NCBI GenBank assembly: GCA_963727845.1
Contig: CAVSHI010000006.1
Span: 1-64,000 of the forward strand
DNA length: 64,000 nt
Direction: 5' to 3'
Origin: JBEKTW01 sp963727845
GTDB lineage: Bacteria; Bacteroidota; Ignavibacteria; UBA10030; SZUA-254
Shown here piece by piece: positions 27,581 through 36,915 of the stretch (positions are counted from its first letter, which is position 1; the number at the start of each line of letters is the position of its first letter). A model generated the notes under the pieces. That model worked only from the letters and a program-made list of their open reading frames with translations. It did no database searches and was not told the DNA's origin. Position numbers and translations under genes: made by a program.

Positions 27581-27644
27581 AACTACCCTCTCCCCTTCAA
27601 TTCCCCTCTCCCGCAAGCGGGAGAGGGGAAAGGGGTGAGGGTTA
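27581..27644. repeat. CCCTCTCCC palindrome, second copy
   Basis: A perfect inverted repeat, TTCCCCTCTCCCGC (27601-27614) facing GCGGGAGAGGGGAA (27617-27630) with a 2-base loop, is flanked by ACCCTCTCCCC on the left and GGGGTGAGGGTT on the right. It is the partner of the element at 19949-20029. It occupies the 294-bp gap between the isoprenoid gene and the S46 peptidase gene, where no gene is seen. Confidence 0.75.
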
Positions 27645-27731
27645 AAGGCCAGAAGAATTAATCAATCCGTTTCTGAGGCAGGGCGCTAGAAGATACGGTT
27701 TCCTGACTCACAATCATTTGTTGGGACGGCA

Positions 27732-29831
27732 TTACTTCTGGAGGTTTTTCCCCTGCAGCTCATCCGCCAGCGGACCCGCGTCGTACAATTTGCGCAACGC
27801 TTCGATCATTGCCTGGCTGTGTACGGCTACCGTCCGGTTTTTTTCTTCGTCATAAACGTACGTTCCGACAAGGCTTTCGATATTCCCGTCGAACACCAGT
27901 CCGACGAGCTCGCCTTTTCTATTGATAACGGGAGAGCCTGAATTTCCGCCGACGACATCGAGCGACGCGACGAAGTTCAGCGGCGTGGAAAGATCCAGCT
28001 TGTTCTTTCCATCGATATAGCGTTGTGCGAGGTCGAACGGGGGCTGCATGTTGAAACTATTCGCACGGTCGTACAAACCGTAAAACGTTGTTTTTGGGGG
28101 AGCGACTGTCCCGTTCATCGGGTAACCGCTCACTTTTCCGTACGTCAGCCGTAGCGTGAAATTAGCGTCGGGGTACGTTGATTTTCCGTACACGGCAAAG
28201 CCCGCTTTTCCGACTTTTTCACCCGCAACCGTTTCGTTGGCCTCAACGTCCTTCTCGTAGGTTTTCCTCATCTCCCGGACCATCGGGTCGACGGCGCGGG
28301 CCGCGACGATCATTGGATCTGCCGACTTCTGGACGGTCTTCACGCCGCCTTCGACCAGCGATTTCCGGAACTCCGGATCTGCCATCTTTGTGCCCGCGAA
28401 CAGTTCTTTTGCAAAATCTTCCGGACTCTTGCCGTTCAACACGGCTTTCACAAAGGGATCGTCGCTCCCGAGCTCGTCGAGCGTCTCGTGCAGTCCGTCA
28501 GTTAATCGGAATTCCTCGAGTTTCGGATACACGGGTGCCGGTGAAAAGAGGCTGAACTTGAAGGACTCGAGCTGTGCATCGTGGAATCCTTCGAGCCGCT
28601 CTCCATCGGGTTTCTTAATTTCGGACACATACTGGACAATGAGGAGCGCCATCTGTGCCATCCTCGACCCGCGAAGTCCTCTGAAGAACATGGGCTTGAC
28701 CAGGTCGGCGTGTTTCTTCTTTGCCGCAGCAATCACGTCCCAGGCATCTCCGAAATCTTTCTGCCACTGCGGGTTGGCATTGATCTTCGCGCGGAAATCA
28801 GTTTCTTCCTGTTGCTTCTTGGCCATGATATTTTTGTCGAGCAGGCCCTCGTATTCGCCCTGGCTGGCCTTCAGGGAGTTCTCGAGTCCGAAGATCAAGG
28901 AGGCGGCCTGGCGTGTTTCCTCTTTCCCTTGTTTGGAATACTGTTCCAGACCATCGATGCGGCTTTTGAGCGCCTTGATTACTGTGGGGAAATTATAGTC
29001 CCGCATGAATTCCAGTTGCGCCATGGTGCTCGACCGCTGGGTGGAACCGGGATTGCCTGATACGAATACGAGCTCGCCGTCATCCGCGCCTTTTTCACTC
29101 CACTGCAAGTAGTTTTCCGGGCGAATGGGCTTATCGTTTTCGTAAACACGGAAGAGCGCCATGTCCAGGTCGTAGCGCGGATACGTAAAGTTATCCGGAT
29201 CGCCGCCGTAGAAAGCAGCGCCTGCCTCGGGAGCAAAAACCAGTCGCACATCCGTGTATTTCTTGTACCGGTATAACCAGTATTCACCGCCGTTGTAAAG
29301 CGTAATGACATCTGAGCGCAAGCCCGTTTTCTTGAGGCTCTCCTTTTCGATCTTCGCCGATTCGGCTTTCCGCATTTCGAGGGCTTCGTTATCGGTCTTG
29401 GCCTTTGAAACGGCTTTCATGATGCGGTCCGTCACGTTATCGAGCGACTGGAGCACGTTGAGCTCGAGATCCGGACACTTGATTTCTTCCGATGGAGTCC
29501 GGGCGTAGAAGCCATCCTTCACGTAGTCTTTCTCCTGGGTCGACATTTTTTGGAGCTGTCCCCGGGCGACATGGTGGTTTGTGAGCGCAAGTCCATCCGC
29601 GCTGACGAAGGAACCGGAACCGCCGTCGTTGAACCGGACGCTTGCGAGGCGAATATGGTCGAGCCATTGCTGTGTCGGCTCGAAACCGTACCTCTCTTTG
29701 AGCAATTTCAGCGGGGGGTTGTCAAAAGTCCACATTCCTTCATCCGGACGCGGAGGTGAAGCATTCAGGAAGAGCAAGCAAATGAAGCCGGCGAGCGCCG
29801 CTCCAACAAAATGACGATTTAAGTGTTTCAT
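27732..29831 (-). CDS. S46 family dipeptidyl-peptidase, DPP7-like
   Basis: About 699 residues from ATG 29831 (MKHLNRHFVGAALAGF), which gives a signal peptide; the longer frame to 29930 has no leader sense. S46 enzymes remove dipeptides from the N-terminus of oligopeptides in the periplasm. EGMWTFDNPP and TNHHVA (catalytic His) open the chymotrypsin-like fold; GGNSGSPV holds the nucleophilic Ser. The residue 18 positions after that Ser is Gly (in FDGN). In Porphyromonas gingivalis DPP11 this place is Arg (acidic P1), in DPP7 it is Gly (hydrophobic P1), so a DPP7-type preference is predicted. Length fits the family. Confidence 0.9.
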   Translation of the reverse strand: MKHLNRHFVGAALAGFICLLFLNASPPRPDEGMWTFDNPPLKLLKERYGFEPTQQWLDHIRLASVRFNDGGSGSFVSADGLALTNHHVARGQLQKMSTQEKDYVKDGFYARTPSEEIKCPDLELNVLQSLDNVTDRIMKAVSKAKTDNEALEMRKAESAKIEKESLKKTGLRSDVITLYNGGEYWLYRYKKYTDVRLVFAPEAGAAFYGGDPDNFTYPRYDLDMALFRVYENDKPIRPENYLQWSEKGADDGELVFVSGNPGSTQRSSTMAQLEFMRDYNFPTVIKALKSRIDGLEQYSKQGKEETRQAASLIFGLENSLKASQGEYEGLLDKNIMAKKQQEETDFRAKINANPQWQKDFGDAWDVIAAAKKKHADLVKPMFFRGLRGSRMAQMALLIVQYVSEIKKPDGERLEGFHDAQLESFKFSLFSPAPVYPKLEEFRLTDGLHETLDELGSDDPFVKAVLNGKSPEDFAKELFAGTKMADPEFRKSLVEGGVKTVQKSADPMIVAARAVDPMVREMRKTYEKDVEANETVAGEKVGKAGFAVYGKSTYPDANFTLRLTYGKVSGYPMNGTVAPPKTTFYGLYDRANSFNMQPPFDLAQRYIDGKNKLDLSTPLNFVASLDVVGGNSGSPVINRKGELVGLVFDGNIESLVGTYVYDEEKNRTVAVHSQAMIEALRKLYDAGPLADELQGKNLQK

Positions 29832-30236
29832 AGCTGAATACCTTGTTTGTGTAAGTTTGAGTGGGATAATGACAAGTTTGGGTATTGTACGAAAATGAAT
29901 TCTTGTTTGCAAAAGACTGATCACCGGCAAGCCGGGTTCGAGGACAAAGCATAAGGCTTGGGCATCAGCTTTAGCATGTTGGCTCGTGCGAAAAGTCCGC
30001 GAAATGTGTCCTCCGTGACCATAATTCTGCGAACCCTGATTCTGCCGCCGATGCGATTTGACATTAGATCAAAAATCCTTATCTTATCAAAATTCGTCAC
30101 AGGCGGCCGACATGCCTTGATTCCATTGTTGTCGGGCCACAGGTCTCCAAAAAAACAACTGCAGAGTTATCTTTGAAAAATGCATGATTCTTGTTAATGT
30201 CTCCCAGTTTTTTCAGAGATCGAAGAGCGTCAACGT
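29832..30236 (+). promoter_or_regulatory. 405-bp divergent intergenic region with a candidate sigma70-like promoter
   Basis: No convincing gene is seen between the S46 peptidase and the TonB receptor genes. TTGACA (30058-30063) is followed after 16 bases by TATCTT (30080-30085), a possible but unproven promoter for the receptor gene, about 150 bases upstream of its ATG. A Bacteroidota-type TAnnTTTG -7 element was looked for by eye and not found. Confidence 0.3.
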
Positions 30237-33080
30237 ATGAAACAAACCCGCAACGTTGATTCCTCTTGTTGTGCTGTTTTCCTCCGGAGGATTTCCCTCG
30301 GTATATTTATCCTTCTGGCCGGATATGTCTCTTTTGTGTTCGCAGGCAACACCGGCAAGATTGCCGGCAAAGTGACAGACGCGAAGACGAAAGAGGCGCT
30401 GGTTGGAGTGAATGTGATTGTTCAAGGAACGACACTGGGCGCCGTGACGAATCTTGACGGTGATTACACAATTCTCAATATTCCTCCCGGCGCGTATACG
30501 TTAAAGGCGTCGATCCTGGGATATGACCTCGTGACGGTCAATGAGGTCCGGATTTCCATCGACCTGACTACTCGTCAGGACTTTGCGCTGACTGAAACGG
30601 TTATGGAACAAAAGGAAGTTGTGATAACAGCACAGCATCCTCTTGTTCAGAAAGACCTTACTGCGACCACCGCGGTCATCGGGAAGGAGGAGATTGCGGC
30701 GCTCCCTGTGACAGAAGTGTCTCAGCTGTTGAATCTCAAGGCGGGGTACGTCTCGGGTAGCCTCCGTGGAGGACGTACGGGTGAAGTCGCCTACTGGATC
30801 GATGGGGTACCGGTAACGAACGCCTACGACGGAAGCCAGGTGGTTGAAGTAAACAAGAATATGGTTCAGGAAATGCAGGTCGTTTCCGGCGCGTTCAATG
30901 CCGAGTACGGTCAGGCGATGTCGGGTATCGTCAACATAGCGACGAAAGAGGGCGAGAGTAAATTTCACGGAGGACTGAGCGGGTATGGCGGGCAATATGC
31001 CACGTCATCCGATGCCAATTATGATCAGGAGGGTCACGAGATTTCAGAGCTCTTCCCGGGGCTCAACCGTTTTCAGCCTACCGCGATCCATGACATCGAG
31101 GGCAACCTCAGCGGTCCACTGATTGGAGATGCATTGACGTTCTTCGCAAACGCCCGCTATATTTATTTCGGCGGTGATTTTTACGGAATCCGCCGTTTCA
31201 ATCCTCAAAACGTCGCTTACTTCGACAGCAGCAATAATTATCACCTCTATAGAGATCCATCGGGCAAAGGAGACAGCTCATTTGTCCCGATGAACTGGAG
31301 CGAACGGTCGTACGCACAGGGCAAGTTGACCTGGCATATCAATCCTACGCTGAAGCTCACCGGCAATTTCATCTACGACGACGACGTGGCGAAGGCCTAC
31401 GACCGGACCTATTTTCTCGACCCGGACGGAAAGGGCAATAACTACAATGTAAGCAATACGTTTATCTTCCAGCTCACGGACATGCTCAGTCCAAGCACGT
31501 TTTGCACGCTCGGTGGGTCGTACTTCGACAAGGACTTCCAGTACTACCTCTATCAGGATCCGCACGACCCGCGGTATGTGAATCCCGGCGTGGCTATTTC
31601 CACGGAGCCGTACAGCTTCCTGACGGGCGGCACGGATCTCGGGAGGTCTCACCAGGTGACGATCACGAAACTTTTGAAGTTCGACCTCTCGAGCCAGGTC
31701 AATCAGAACAATCTCATAAAAGGCGGAGTGGAGTTTCGCCTGCATCATATCTATGATGAGAATATGACTCTCATCCCGGTGCAATCCGAGGTGGCCTTCA
31801 ACCGGGTGACGAGCAACCCGTACATCCAGACGGAAATTCCGGATCTCGGGACGGTAAATCATGATATGTACAATCACAGTCCCGTGGAACTCTCCGGATA
31901 CATTCAGGACAAGCTTGAGTTCAGTAGTTTCATTCTGAACATTGGTATCCGGTATGATTATTTTGATCCCAATGCCCTGGTACTCAACGATGCCCATCCG
32001 GATCCGAACGACCCTCTTCACCATATGTATACGGTCGATGACCCGGACATCTATTCCCCTATAACTCCCCAGCACCTGGCGGACAATCTAAGCATGAGGG
32101 AGACGTATTGGTATAAGAAAGCCTCGGTCAAGACTCAGTTGAGTCCGAGGATAGGCGCATCGTTTCCGATCACGTCCACGGGTGTCGTACACTTTTCGTA
32201 TGGTCATTTCTTCCAGATCCCCAACTTCCAACGGCTATATGAAAACCCGCAGTTCGTTCTGGGTCAGGGTACCGGAAACCAGGGCTTGTTTGGGAATGCC
32301 GACCTGGCAGCCGAACAAACGACCAACGGTGAGCTTGGCATACAGGAGCAGGTGGCGGAGGGCCTCTCGATGGACCTGACTGCCTATATTCGCGACATCC
32401 GGAATCTTACGAGCTCCAACAGCCAAACGGTCATCTACGGTGGCTCCGCGATGTATACGCAGTATCAGAACAGTGATTTCGGGTATGTCAAGGGAGTTGT
32501 CCTGACGATGAAGAAAAGGTTCAGCGAAAAATTATCGGCCACTTTGGATTACACATACCAGATAGCACGGGGCACGGCCTCCGACCCGACGCAGGCTCGC
32601 ACGGCCCTTATTGGCGGTGCGCTGCCGGAGGTCCAGATTGCACCGTTGAACTGGGACCAGCGGCACACCGCGAATGCAACATTGTCCTACGATTCGCATC
32701 CGTGGGGGTTCGGTCTTATCGGGCAATACGGCAGCGGTACTCCATACACGCCGCAAACCATCGCCAGCGACATCAGTACGATCCTGACAAACAGCGAATC
32801 GAAGCCGACGTTCTTCGACCTGGACGCACAGGCGTATTATGAATTCCAGACGCACCCCGTAAAGGTTGTCCTTTTCGCGCGCGTCATCAACCTCCTCGAC
32901 ATACGCAATGAAACCGGCGTGTTCCCCCTGACGGGAAGGGCGGATTTCACTCCCGAGGAGCAATTAGCGTACTCGACCAATCCCGCCCAGGATGTGAATA
33001 CTGTCGATCAATACTATCGGTATCCCGACCATTTTTCCGAGCCAAGACGTATTGAAGTCGGTTTGAATTTTGATTTCTAA
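30237..33080 (+). CDS. TonB-dependent receptor with CarboxypepD_reg-like N-terminus
   Basis: 947-residue outer-membrane import protein. A leader to about residue 36 is followed by GKIAGKVTDAKTKEALVGVNV and SILGYDLVTV (carboxypeptidase-regulatory-like domain, residues about 41-120). The plug domain has EVVITAQHPLVQKDLT, EEIAALPVTEVSQLLNLKAG and YQAMSGIVNIATK; the remaining 700 residues alternate strands and end in RRIEVGLNFDF. No SusD-like gene follows; instead a 1273-residue surface protein and a PorV-like protein do. It may import malto-oligosaccharides or peptides; sequence alone does not decide. The next gene starts 7 bases later. Confidence 0.9.
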   Translation: MKQTRNVDSSCCAVFLRRISLGIFILLAGYVSFVFAGNTGKIAGKVTDAKTKEALVGVNVIVQGTTLGAVTNLDGDYTILNIPPGAYTLKASILGYDLVTVNEVRISIDLTTRQDFALTETVMEQKEVVITAQHPLVQKDLTATTAVIGKEEIAALPVTEVSQLLNLKAGYVSGSLRGGRTGEVAYWIDGVPVTNAYDGSQVVEVNKNMVQEMQVVSGAFNAEYGQAMSGIVNIATKEGESKFHGGLSGYGGQYATSSDANYDQEGHEISELFPGLNRFQPTAIHDIEGNLSGPLIGDALTFFANARYIYFGGDFYGIRRFNPQNVAYFDSSNNYHLYRDPSGKGDSSFVPMNWSERSYAQGKLTWHINPTLKLTGNFIYDDDVAKAYDRTYFLDPDGKGNNYNVSNTFIFQLTDMLSPSTFCTLGGSYFDKDFQYYLYQDPHDPRYVNPGVAISTEPYSFLTGGTDLGRSHQVTITKLLKFDLSSQVNQNNLIKGGVEFRLHHIYDENMTLIPVQSEVAFNRVTSNPYIQTEIPDLGTVNHDMYNHSPVELSGYIQDKLEFSSFILNIGIRYDYFDPNALVLNDAHPDPNDPLHHMYTVDDPDIYSPITPQHLADNLSMRETYWYKKASVKTQLSPRIGASFPITSTGVVHFSYGHFFQIPNFQRLYENPQFVLGQGTGNQGLFGNADLAAEQTTNGELGIQEQVAEGLSMDLTAYIRDIRNLTSSNSQTVIYGGSAMYTQYQNSDFGYVKGVVLTMKKRFSEKLSATLDYTYQIARGTASDPTQARTALIGGALPEVQIAPLNWDQRHTANATLSYDSHPWGFGLIGQYGSGTPYTPQTIASDISTILTNSESKPTFFDLDAQAYYEFQTHPVKVVLFARVINLLDIRNETGVFPLTGRADFTPEEQLAYSTNPAQDVNTVDQYYRYPDHFSEPRRIEVGLNFDF

Positions 33081-33086
33081 ATAGAA

Positions 33087-36000
33087 ATGATCAACAGCAA
33101 AATACAAATAGTTGCAGCCGCACTTGCCATAGCGCTCCTGTCGACGCCGGCGTGGACTCAGCAGGGCCAGAGTGGCGCCTCCTATCGAAAAATCAATATT
33201 CATAATGCCAACCAGGTCCGAACCGTTTTCGGAAACTGGGGTGTTATTGGTCAGCCCTGTAGCGGTGGACCGCGCGGCGCCTGGAGATATGATAATGACG
33301 GTTATCTCGGTGATGTGAGTCCGCTTGTAGGCGCCGAAATCACTTCACAGGGAACGACATTCCATTGTGTTGAGGGCTCTCCTGTCGACCGGCCCACGAC
33401 GGCGACGGATACGGATCCGCGCACCGGTAAGTACTGGACGTTCGAGCCGGTGAATGGTTACAATAATCCGAACGGACAGGTCCTTGCAATGAGCACCGAC
33501 CCGACCTCCTGGCCGCCCTCTTGGCCCGATAAGGCCGCCGATCCCCTCGATCCAGGATGGCGAGGAGAGTGGAACGGCTACTTCGGAAAGAACGTCATGA
33601 ACGCCGACCAGGAAAGCTATTTCGTGATGGACGATAACAACAATGACCGTTTCAATTATAGCGTGAACAACTCGTTTAATGTCGCCTTTAAACCGGATTC
33701 AACTGACTCTACCAGGAATGGACTGGGGCTGGTCATGAGCGTTCGCGGGCTCCAATGGGCGCAGTTCCTTGCAAAGGATAATATTTTCTGGCTGTACGAG
33801 ATCGACAACACTGGAACGACAAATTACACGAAGGTCGTTTTCGGGCTGCTTGTGGGTACGTATGTCGGCGTCACGGGGTGCAACGACGCGCCGATGGAGT
33901 ACGATAACGATTGGTCATTTTATGATGTTCAAACCAACCTGACGTACACCGGGAATTATCCGCCCACGCAGATGAAAAATCCCCTCTGGATCGGCAACGT
34001 TGGGTTGGTCGGATATGCCTTTCTCGAGAGCCCCGGGAATCCCTACGACGGCATCGATAACGATGGAGATGCCGACTCAAGTATCACGGGCAAGGCAGCT
34101 CCACAATTTCAGGAAAGCGATTTCAGCGACTCAACGTTGGTCGTACCGGGCACAAAGCTCATCCTCATCGATACGAACTATGTCCGGAGCATCTATACGG
34201 TGCCGAACGTGGATTCGGTTCTCGTCCACACGCGCGGATTCTCCATGATGCTTTACCCCCATGCCATTCCTTCTCAGTACATCAAACCGGAGGGGAACGT
34301 CCTGTACGACGCGGCCCACAATCCATACGTCAATCCTAATGCGTATGATGGAGTCGACAACAATTTCAACGGACTCATCGATGAGAATTACTACCTGCAT
34401 TATCATCAGATCAAGAAAGATCCCAAAACAGGTCACGTCCTCATCGATATTCTGCGACCCCTTCGGCACATCAATTACCTTACGGGTGCCGGGAGCGATC
34501 CCTATAGTATGATCGACGAACGGCGGGATGACCTGATCGACAACAACCTCAACTGGAACATTAAGTTCGACGACGTCGGGATCGATGGTGTACCGAATAC
34601 CGGGGACTACGGGGAAGGGGATGGTCTGCCCACGTCGGGATATGCACGGCCGCTGTTAAATGAACCGGGTGAGCCGCATGTCGACAAGACGGATGTGGAT
34701 GAATCGGACCAGATCGGTCTGACGAGTTTCTATTACTTTACTCCTGCCAACAATCTTTCCCTTGCCGACAAGGAAGGTCTGTGGAAAGATGTGGCTCCCG
34801 GTTATTTCGACGTTCCCACATCGATCGTGAACAATAGGCCGCAGGGGGGCGAGGACGGAGACTTCATGTATTCTTCCGGCTATTTCCCGCTCCTGGCCGG
34901 CAAGACGGAGCGCTTTTCCCTCGCGCTTGTCTATGGAGGACTCACCGATGACATCGATGCAAACCTTGCAGATCTGCTGAAGCACAAAATAACCGTCCAG
35001 AACATTTATAATGCAAACTATCAATTTCCGAAACCCCCGGACAAGCCCACTGTGACGGCGGTCGCCGGTGACGGACAGGTAACGCTTTATTGGGACAGGA
35101 AAGCCGAGCAGACAATCGATGCCGTGCTTCATGTCAAAACGTTTGAAGGATACAAGATCTATCGCTCGACGGAATCGAACTTCGCCGACATCTTTACGAT
35201 CACCGATGCGAGCGGGGATCCGGTGGGCTACAAGCCTCTGGCACAATTCGACCTGAAGGATGGGATCACCGGTTACTTCATCGCTCCGCCGGACCTCTTC
35301 CAGGATAACGCCGGGTATACGTACTATCTGGGGAACGATACGGGCATTGTCCATACGTATGTCGACAAAACTGTTGAAAACGGTCTAAGATATTTCTACG
35401 CTGTGGTTGCATACTCCCGCGGCGACAACACGCTCGGAATTTTTCCGGCCGAGAATGACAAGTTCGTGAGCATAAACTCTTCCGGAGTGATCACTCATGG
35501 CATTAATGTGGCGGTGGTGACTCCCTCGGCCCCTGTCGCAGGGTATGTGCCCCCGACAACCGCCGTTCCGGTTACACATATAGCCCGCTACGGCACCGGC
35601 GAAGTCTATTACAACGTTGTGAATCCATCCACAATCATGGGTCATACGTACAGAGTCGAATTTTTCGACACTGAAATTGACAGTGTTGATGCGGCCGGAA
35701 ACCCGGTCGTGAACACGACCGATTCTACCACATGGACGCGCCTCACGACGCTGTATTCTGTGAGGGACCTTGCGACAATTTCGGAGAATTTCGTAAGCCT
35801 GGACACGGTACTGGTCTATCTCAGCAACCAGAATCTGGTCGCCTCGACGGTTGTCGTGAGTGACAGCAGGGGCAACGTCGTGTCCCCTTCGAAATATCAC
35901 CTCGATGTAACGCGGGGAACGATAAAATCTGCAACTCCCGGGAGTCTCCCTGTGGGGAACTACCATGTGTCGTACCAGCATTATCCGGTCTACCGAAGTG

Positions 36001-36908
36001 CGAACATTCTCGGTTCACCTTTTGTGAACGAAGCCAAGGATGCGGATATTTTTGACGGTCTCAAGTTAGGCTTCAACAACGCCTGGAACATCACTGAGAT
36101 TGATAGTTTGTCGCGTTGGATAGGGCTCAATCCGTATGTGTTCAGTTTCACTCCGTTGAATATTTCGAACCCCTCGATGCTTGGATACCGGCGGCCGGCG
36201 GACTACGAATTTCGGTTCTCCGACCATATTGTAGACACATCTGTGGCGAGTACGGCCCTTTTTCTTGGCGCCACTCCGACCAATTTCAGGGTTTATAACT
36301 TGACGGAAAGCACCTATGTGAAGTTCTATTTATCCCAAACTCGTTTCTTCAATAACCAGCTATCCCCCGGGGATGATGTTGTTTTCCTCGAAAAGAGTCC
36401 AAGGGGTGACTACGTTCCGACATGGGATGTCCCTTTTGACAGAAAAGCCAGTGACAAGAACGACTCCGTATACAATTTAACGGTGGGCGATACGCTTCGA
36501 ATCAGAACAACCAAGCCGTTCCATTACGGCGACATCATGGAGTTTACACCGATTTTGCAACGGGTCAGTCAGGATACGGCCAAGAATACTCTTTCCCGCA
36601 TCAAAGTCGTTCCCAACCCGTACGTGACTGCTTCCTCCCATGAACTGCCGTTGCCGCCGGGAATTACGAGCGGCCGCGGGGATCGGAGGGTCGAATTTAT
36701 CCACGTCCCGGCCAGCGCAAAAATACAGATATTTACATCCCGGGGAATCCTCGTGCGTACGCTGTACCAGGATGGGAATATTGAAGACGGAACGGTCGTA
36801 TGGAATCTCAAGACGGATGAGAACCTGGATATCGCGTTCGGTGTATATTTTTATGTTGTGCAATCCAGCGTGGGATCCAAGACCGGGAAAATCGCGATCA
36901 TCAAATGA
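33087..36908 (+). CDS. large secreted surface protein with Ca-loop-like and FN3-like segments, possible T9SS cargo
   Basis: 1273 residues beginning with a signal peptide (to about residue 26, TPAWTQQ). Repeated Asp-rich stretches NPYDGIDNDGDADSS and NAYDGVDNNFNGLIDENY resemble dockerin/thrombospondin-type calcium loops. An FN3-like domain begins at PPDKPTVTAVAGDGQVTLYW (about 650) with FEGYKIYRS. The C-terminus (PNPYVTASSH and the last 100 residues to GKIAIIK, including FTSRGILVRTLYQDG and FGVYFYVVQSS) resembles a divergent T9SS type A sorting domain. Position between a TonB receptor and PorV suggests a surface lipid-free substrate-binding partner in place of SusD; no function is established for it. 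Confidence 0.65.
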   Translation: MINSKIQIVAAALAIALLSTPAWTQQGQSGASYRKINIHNANQVRTVFGNWGVIGQPCSGGPRGAWRYDNDGYLGDVSPLVGAEITSQGTTFHCVEGSPVDRPTTATDTDPRTGKYWTFEPVNGYNNPNGQVLAMSTDPTSWPPSWPDKAADPLDPGWRGEWNGYFGKNVMNADQESYFVMDDNNNDRFNYSVNNSFNVAFKPDSTDSTRNGLGLVMSVRGLQWAQFLAKDNIFWLYEIDNTGTTNYTKVVFGLLVGTYVGVTGCNDAPMEYDNDWSFYDVQTNLTYTGNYPPTQMKNPLWIGNVGLVGYAFLESPGNPYDGIDNDGDADSSITGKAAPQFQESDFSDSTLVVPGTKLILIDTNYVRSIYTVPNVDSVLVHTRGFSMMLYPHAIPSQYIKPEGNVLYDAAHNPYVNPNAYDGVDNNFNGLIDENYYLHYHQIKKDPKTGHVLIDILRPLRHINYLTGAGSDPYSMIDERRDDLIDNNLNWNIKFDDVGIDGVPNTGDYGEGDGLPTSGYARPLLNEPGEPHVDKTDVDESDQIGLTSFYYFTPANNLSLADKEGLWKDVAPGYFDVPTSIVNNRPQGGEDGDFMYSSGYFPLLAGKTERFSLALVYGGLTDDIDANLADLLKHKITVQNIYNANYQFPKPPDKPTVTAVAGDGQVTLYWDRKAEQTIDAVLHVKTFEGYKIYRSTESNFADIFTITDASGDPVGYKPLAQFDLKDGITGYFIAPPDLFQDNAGYTYYLGNDTGIVHTYVDKTVENGLRYFYAVVAYSRGDNTLGIFPAENDKFVSINSSGVITHGINVAVVTPSAPVAGYVPPTTAVPVTHIARYGTGEVYYNVVNPSTIMGHTYRVEFFDTEIDSVDAAGNPVVNTTDSTTWTRLTTLYSVRDLATISENFVSLDTVLVYLSNQNLVASTVVVSDSRGNVVSPSKYHLDVTRGTIKSATPGSLPVGNYHVSYQHYPVYRSANILGSPFVNEAKDADIFDGLKLGFNNAWNITEIDSLSRWIGLNPYVFSFTPLNISNPSMLGYRRPADYEFRFSDHIVDTSVASTALFLGATPTNFRVYNLTESTYVKFYLSQTRFFNNQLSPGDDVVFLEKSPRGDYVPTWDVPFDRKASDKNDSVYNLTVGDTLRIRTTKPFHYGDIMEFTPILQRVSQDTAKNTLSRIKVVPNPYVTASSHELPLPPGITSGRGDRRVEFIHVPASAKIQIFTSRGILVRTLYQDGNIEDGTVVWNLKTDENLDIAFGVYFYVVQSSVGSKTGKIAIIK

Positions 36909-36915
36909 TGCCGCT

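Noticed and set aside
28390..28998. 202-residue Ser-rich open frame on the plus strand
   Set aside because: Antisense to the S46 peptidase; low-complexity composition is the reverse of Ala/Glu/Lys codons.
31278..32075. 265-residue open frame on the minus strand
   Set aside because: Lies inside the TonB receptor gene in an antisense frame, without signal, ribosome site or recognisable motif. A shadow of high-GC codon use.
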